From an uncultured Campylobacter sp. (GTDB lineage Bacteria > Campylobacterota > Campylobacteria > Campylobacterales > Campylobacteraceae): a DNA stretch of 7,804 nucleotides. A model generated the notes under the pieces. The model saw nothing but the letters and a program-made list of their open reading frames with translations. It searched no databases and had not been told where the DNA came from. Shown piece after piece: positions 6,015 to 7,804 of the stretch. How positions within the stretch are numbered: position 1 is the first letter of the stretch; every line of letters begins with the position of its first letter. The stretch is from contig CALEHZ010000361.1 in NCBI GenBank assembly GCA_937875715.1, positions 1 to 7,804 of the forward strand, in the 5' to 3' direction. The position numbers and the translations under genes are program-made.

Positions 6015-6599
6015 TTAATACGCACCAATCGCAGCAACAAGCTCTCTAAATCCATATGAATCGGTGTTTATTATTTCGTCATTTGAGCCAATTACACTGC
6101 CACCAAAATTAAGCCCAGCAAAAAGCCCAGAATTATTTGCATAAGCATAAAGCGATTTTGTAAAGCTCATTTCATTCATATTTGAAGCGTTTGCGCCGTA
6201 TCTGCCAAAACTAGCGGCAAGCTCGGCTGAGATAGTGAATTTTCCGCTTTTTATGTCAGCTACGATTTCGTCTTTTAGCACAAAAATTACTAGCATGTTG
6301 TTCTCAAATCCTACTTGAAAACCAAGGCTTGCGCCACCAATGCCCACACCTACGCCATTCCACGACCCTGAAGCTTTTTCTAGCATCACACCTTTGCCAC
6401 CCCAGCCACCGATGAAAAATCCGCCTTTATAAAAGCTAGGAAAAATGATGATTGCGCTGCTTACGCTTACTAGCTCATTTGCTGGCACTTTGCCTGAGCG
6501 GATTACGCTTTTGTAGGCATTTGCACACTCTAAAAGTTGCTCATCACCAGCAAATAGCGTATTTAGCACAAATAATAAAAGTAAAAATATTTTTTTCAT
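6015..6599 (-). CDS. SYLF (Ysc84-like) domain protein, exported lipid-binding candidate
   Basis: This 194-residue protein has a signal peptide (MKKIFLLLLFVLNTLFA, likely cut before GDEQ), so it is periplasmic or envelope-located. The rest is a SYLF domain: a Gly-rich core (about 59-98, FYKGGFFIGGWGGKG then GVGVGIGGASLGFQVG), the block NMLVIFVLKDEIVADIKSGKFTI, AELAASFGRYG, and the C-terminal YANNSGLFAGLNFGGSVI. SYLF domains in eukaryotes bind phosphoinositides; bacterial roles are poorly known, so lipid binding is inferred. I chose the ATG at 6599: AAGGA sits 5 nt before it and the signal peptide starts cleanly. A longer in-frame reading from GTG at 6626 would begin at or before the expected transcript start. 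First gene of a minus-strand operon. Confidence 0.9.
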   Translation of the reverse strand: MKKIFLLLLFVLNTLFAGDEQLLECANAYKSVIRSGKVPANELVSVSSAIIIFPSFYKGGFFIGGWGGKGVMLEKASGSWNGVGVGIGGASLGFQVGFENNMLVIFVLKDEIVADIKSGKFTISAELAASFGRYGANASNMNEMSFTKSLYAYANNSGLFAGLNFGGSVIGSNDEIINTDSYGFRELVAAIGAY

Positions 6600-6626
6600 T
6601 TTCATCCTTTTTAGTAAGAATGGCAC

Positions 6627-6635
6627 ATTTTAGCA
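6627..6635 (-). promoter_or_regulatory. Extended -10 promoter of the SYLF-DedA operon
   Basis: The minus strand reads TGC followed by TAAAAT, an extended -10 box, 27 bp upstream of the ATG at 6599. The expected transcript start near 6620 leaves a leader of about 20 nt and argues against the upstream GTG start. T-rich DNA and a degenerate palindrome copy (6654-6669) lie upstream. Confidence 0.6.
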
Positions 6636-6653
6636 TATTTTTTTGAATATTTT

Positions 6654-6775
6654 GAATTTTATAGGATTTTTAGTTTTCTTAGGGGTGTGGGGGATTTTCT
6701 TTTATAAAATTCGCAGTGAATTTTTTGAATTTTATAAAATTCAGCAGTGAATTTTTTGAATTTTATAAAATTCAC
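6654..6775. repeat. Palindrome cluster with a 30/31-bp tandem array
   Basis: Two perfect copies of GAATTTTATAAAATTC (6727-6742, 6758-6773) and two copies with three mismatches (6654-6669, 6697-6712) lie between the SYLF and vanW-like genes. From about 6699 the right three copies recur with a spacing of 30 and 31 bp, joined by GCAGTGAATTTTTT, so this is a short tandem array of a larger unit. GTGAATTTT at 6747-6755 can also pair with AAAATTCAC at 6767-6775. A G-rich patch (GGGGTGTGGGGG, 6682-6693) stands out in the AT-rich surroundings. No ORF was seen here. Confidence 0.85.
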
Positions 6776-6823
6776 TCTAACATCGCAAATTGCTTTAAAA
6801 ATCATTTAATATTTATTGTTTTA

Positions 6824-6832
6824 TGTTATAAT
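6824..6832 (+). promoter_or_regulatory. Extended -10 promoter of the VanW-ligase locus
   Basis: TGT followed by TATAAT is a consensus extended -10 element 41 bp before the VanW ATG. It sits just right of the palindrome array and has T-rich DNA upstream but no good -35. The ribosome site CGGAG (6862-6866) lies 7 nt before the ATG. Confidence 0.75.
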
Positions 6833-6873
6833 GGTGTTTAAGGTAGAAAGTATCTTAATAGCGGAGTAAAGAT

Positions 6874-7701
6874 ATGAGAAGAAGGCTGTTTTGTGAGCTT
6901 CATCCAGCTTGTTATGCTATTTCTTTGAAAAAAGAGATTTTAAAAAGACATATCAAAGACTTTTTTAGCAAAGAAAAAATCGCAAAAACAAAATCACAAA
7001 AAGAACTTGCTAATATCGTAAAATCGCATAGTTCAATCTTAATTAGAAAATTACAAGGCGTGGATTTAAAGCTGCAAGAAAATAAAGTAACAAATATCCA
7101 ACTAGCTTGCAAGCAAATAAATGGCATTATCATTCATCCTGGCGAGATTTTTTCGTATTGGCGCACACTTGGACGAGCTACAAAGAAAAAGGGCTATAAA
7201 GAAGGTTTGATGATTAAAAAACACGCTATTTCAAAGGGTTATGGCGGCGGACTTTGTCAAATGGCAAATATGATTCACTGGCTTGTTTTAAATAGCCCTT
7301 TACAAACAATCGAGCTTCATCATCACTCAGATGCGCTTTTTCCAGATGAGCGGCGCAGAGTGCCATTTGGCACTGGCACTTCGGTTTCATACAATAATGT
7401 TGATTATAGGTTTAAAAACACCACAGACCAAGATGTCCAAATCTTAGTTTGGTGCGAAAATGGCGAGCTTTGCGGCGAATTACGAAGTGAGCGTGAGTTT
7501 GCTTATCGCTATAAATTAGTTGAAGAAAATCATCATTTTAAAAAAGAAGGCGAAAAGTATTTTAGAATTTCGCAAGTTTATAGAGAAGTGATTGAGAGAG
7601 ACACAAATAAGCTAATTAAAAAAGAGCTTATTTTAGATAATCACTCAGCAGTGATGTATGACTATAATCTAATCCCAAAAGATCAAATAAAAAATGACTA
7701 A
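6874..7701 (+). CDS. VanW family protein
   Basis: This 275-residue protein has no signal peptide or clear membrane segment. The VanW domain fills the middle: NGIIIHPGEIFSYWRTLGRAT (83-103), then GYKEGLMI and the signature YGGGLCQMANMIHWLVLN with GGGLCQ at 124-129 and a conserved Cys128, then HHHSDALFPDERRRVPFGTGTS and VDYRFKNTTDQDVQI. The short N-terminal block RRRLFCELHPACYAISLKKEI matches stand-alone VanW proteins of Firmicutes as I remember them. VanW is named from vanB-type vancomycin-resistance clusters, but its biochemical role is unknown, and the gene alone does not indicate resistance; no vanHBX genes are in view. It has its own promoter and SD and overlaps the next gene by 8 bp. It may be horizontally acquired (inference). 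Confidence 0.92.
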   Translation: MRRRLFCELHPACYAISLKKEILKRHIKDFFSKEKIAKTKSQKELANIVKSHSSILIRKLQGVDLKLQENKVTNIQLACKQINGIIIHPGEIFSYWRTLGRATKKKGYKEGLMIKKHAISKGYGGGLCQMANMIHWLVLNSPLQTIELHHHSDALFPDERRRVPFGTGTSVSYNNVDYRFKNTTDQDVQILVWCENGELCGELRSEREFAYRYKLVEENHHFKKEGEKYFRISQVYREVIERDTNKLIKKELILDNHSAVMYDYNLIPKDQIKND

Positions 7702-7804
7702 AATGCTTGAAAAAATAAAACAAGTAGCACAAAATCATCCAAATAAAATCGCTTATAAAGTTGGTAATAAAAGCATTACTTATAATGAGCTAATTAGCTT
7801 AGCG
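7694..7804 (+). CDS. AMP-binding ligase, DltA-like / adenylation domain (partial, 5' end only)
   Basis: Only the first 37 codons are present; the frame is open to the window edge. The peptide IKQVAQNHPNKIAYKVGNKS followed by ITYNELISLA is the classic N-terminus of the AMP-forming acyl/aminoacyl ligase superfamily ("P-x-x-x-A" then "-x-TY-x-EL"), which activates carboxylates with ATP. The wording is closest, from memory, to DltA-type D-alanine ligases and NRPS adenylation domains; substrate residues lie outside the window. The ATG at 7694 overlaps the VanW stop by 8 bp; a second in-frame ATG at 7703, 1 nt past the stop, is equally possible, as neither has a strong SD. Co-transcription with vanW is likely. 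Confidence 0.8.
   Translation, partial: MTKMLEKIKQVAQNHPNKIAYKVGNKSITYNELISLA

Noticed and set aside
6600..6626. GTG start of the SYLF protein
   Set aside because: The GTG is next to the -10 box and probably outside the transcript; a good SD and clean signal peptide favour the ATG at 6599.
6874..7701. Vancomycin-resistance determinant
   Set aside because: VanW alone has no shown resistance activity, and no vanR/S/H/B/X genes are in the window.
153..7701. Other opposite-strand and alternate-frame open frames within murA, sixA-like, DUF945-like and SYLF genes
   Set aside because: They overlap well-supported genes, lack ribosome sites and show no family features.

Overview
The window looks like chromosomal DNA from a Campylobacter or close Campylobacterota relative, probably not C. 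jejuni. The DNA is AT-rich and coding is dense. The promoters are extended -10 boxes (TGN-TATAAT) without a good -35. MurA, the DedA protein and the SixA-like protein read like Campylobacter versions. The genus call comes from memory of those families; no database search was made.

Layout: (1) 1-152 is non-coding DNA built from a 16-bp palindrome, GAATTTTATAAAATTC, and its variants. (2) murA (minus) and an NlpC/P60-type lipoprotein gene (plus) diverge from a 100-bp region with two nearly back-to-back promoters. Both proteins act on peptidoglycan: MurA starts precursor synthesis, and the lipoprotein probably cuts the wall. (3) Three plus-strand genes are joined by 4-bp ATGA stop/start overlaps: a rhomboid protease, a DUF455 ferritin-like protein and a SixA-like phosphohistidine phosphatase. 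(4) 4050-4267 is a convergent intergenic region full of the same palindrome. (5) Three minus-strand genes, transcribed in the order SYLF (Ysc84-like), DedA, and a membrane-anchored DUF945/AsmA-like protein, form a likely envelope-lipid operon with an extended -10 promoter. (6) 6600-6873 is a divergent intergenic region with a 30/31-bp tandem array of the palindrome, a G-rich patch and a clear promoter facing right. (7) A VanW-family gene overlaps the first codons of an AMP-binding (DltA-like) ligase that runs off the window end.

The strongest signal not explained by genes is the dispersed palindrome: six perfect 16/16 copies and several near copies. All lie in intergenic DNA, except that one copy enters a stop codon. 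Each arm contains an RAATTY hexamer, which suggests a testable link to DNA uptake or methylation. The second point of interest is the VanW-ligase pair, an arrangement more typical of Firmicutes, which starts a cluster cut by the window edge. No tRNA, rRNA, CRISPR array or transposase was seen.
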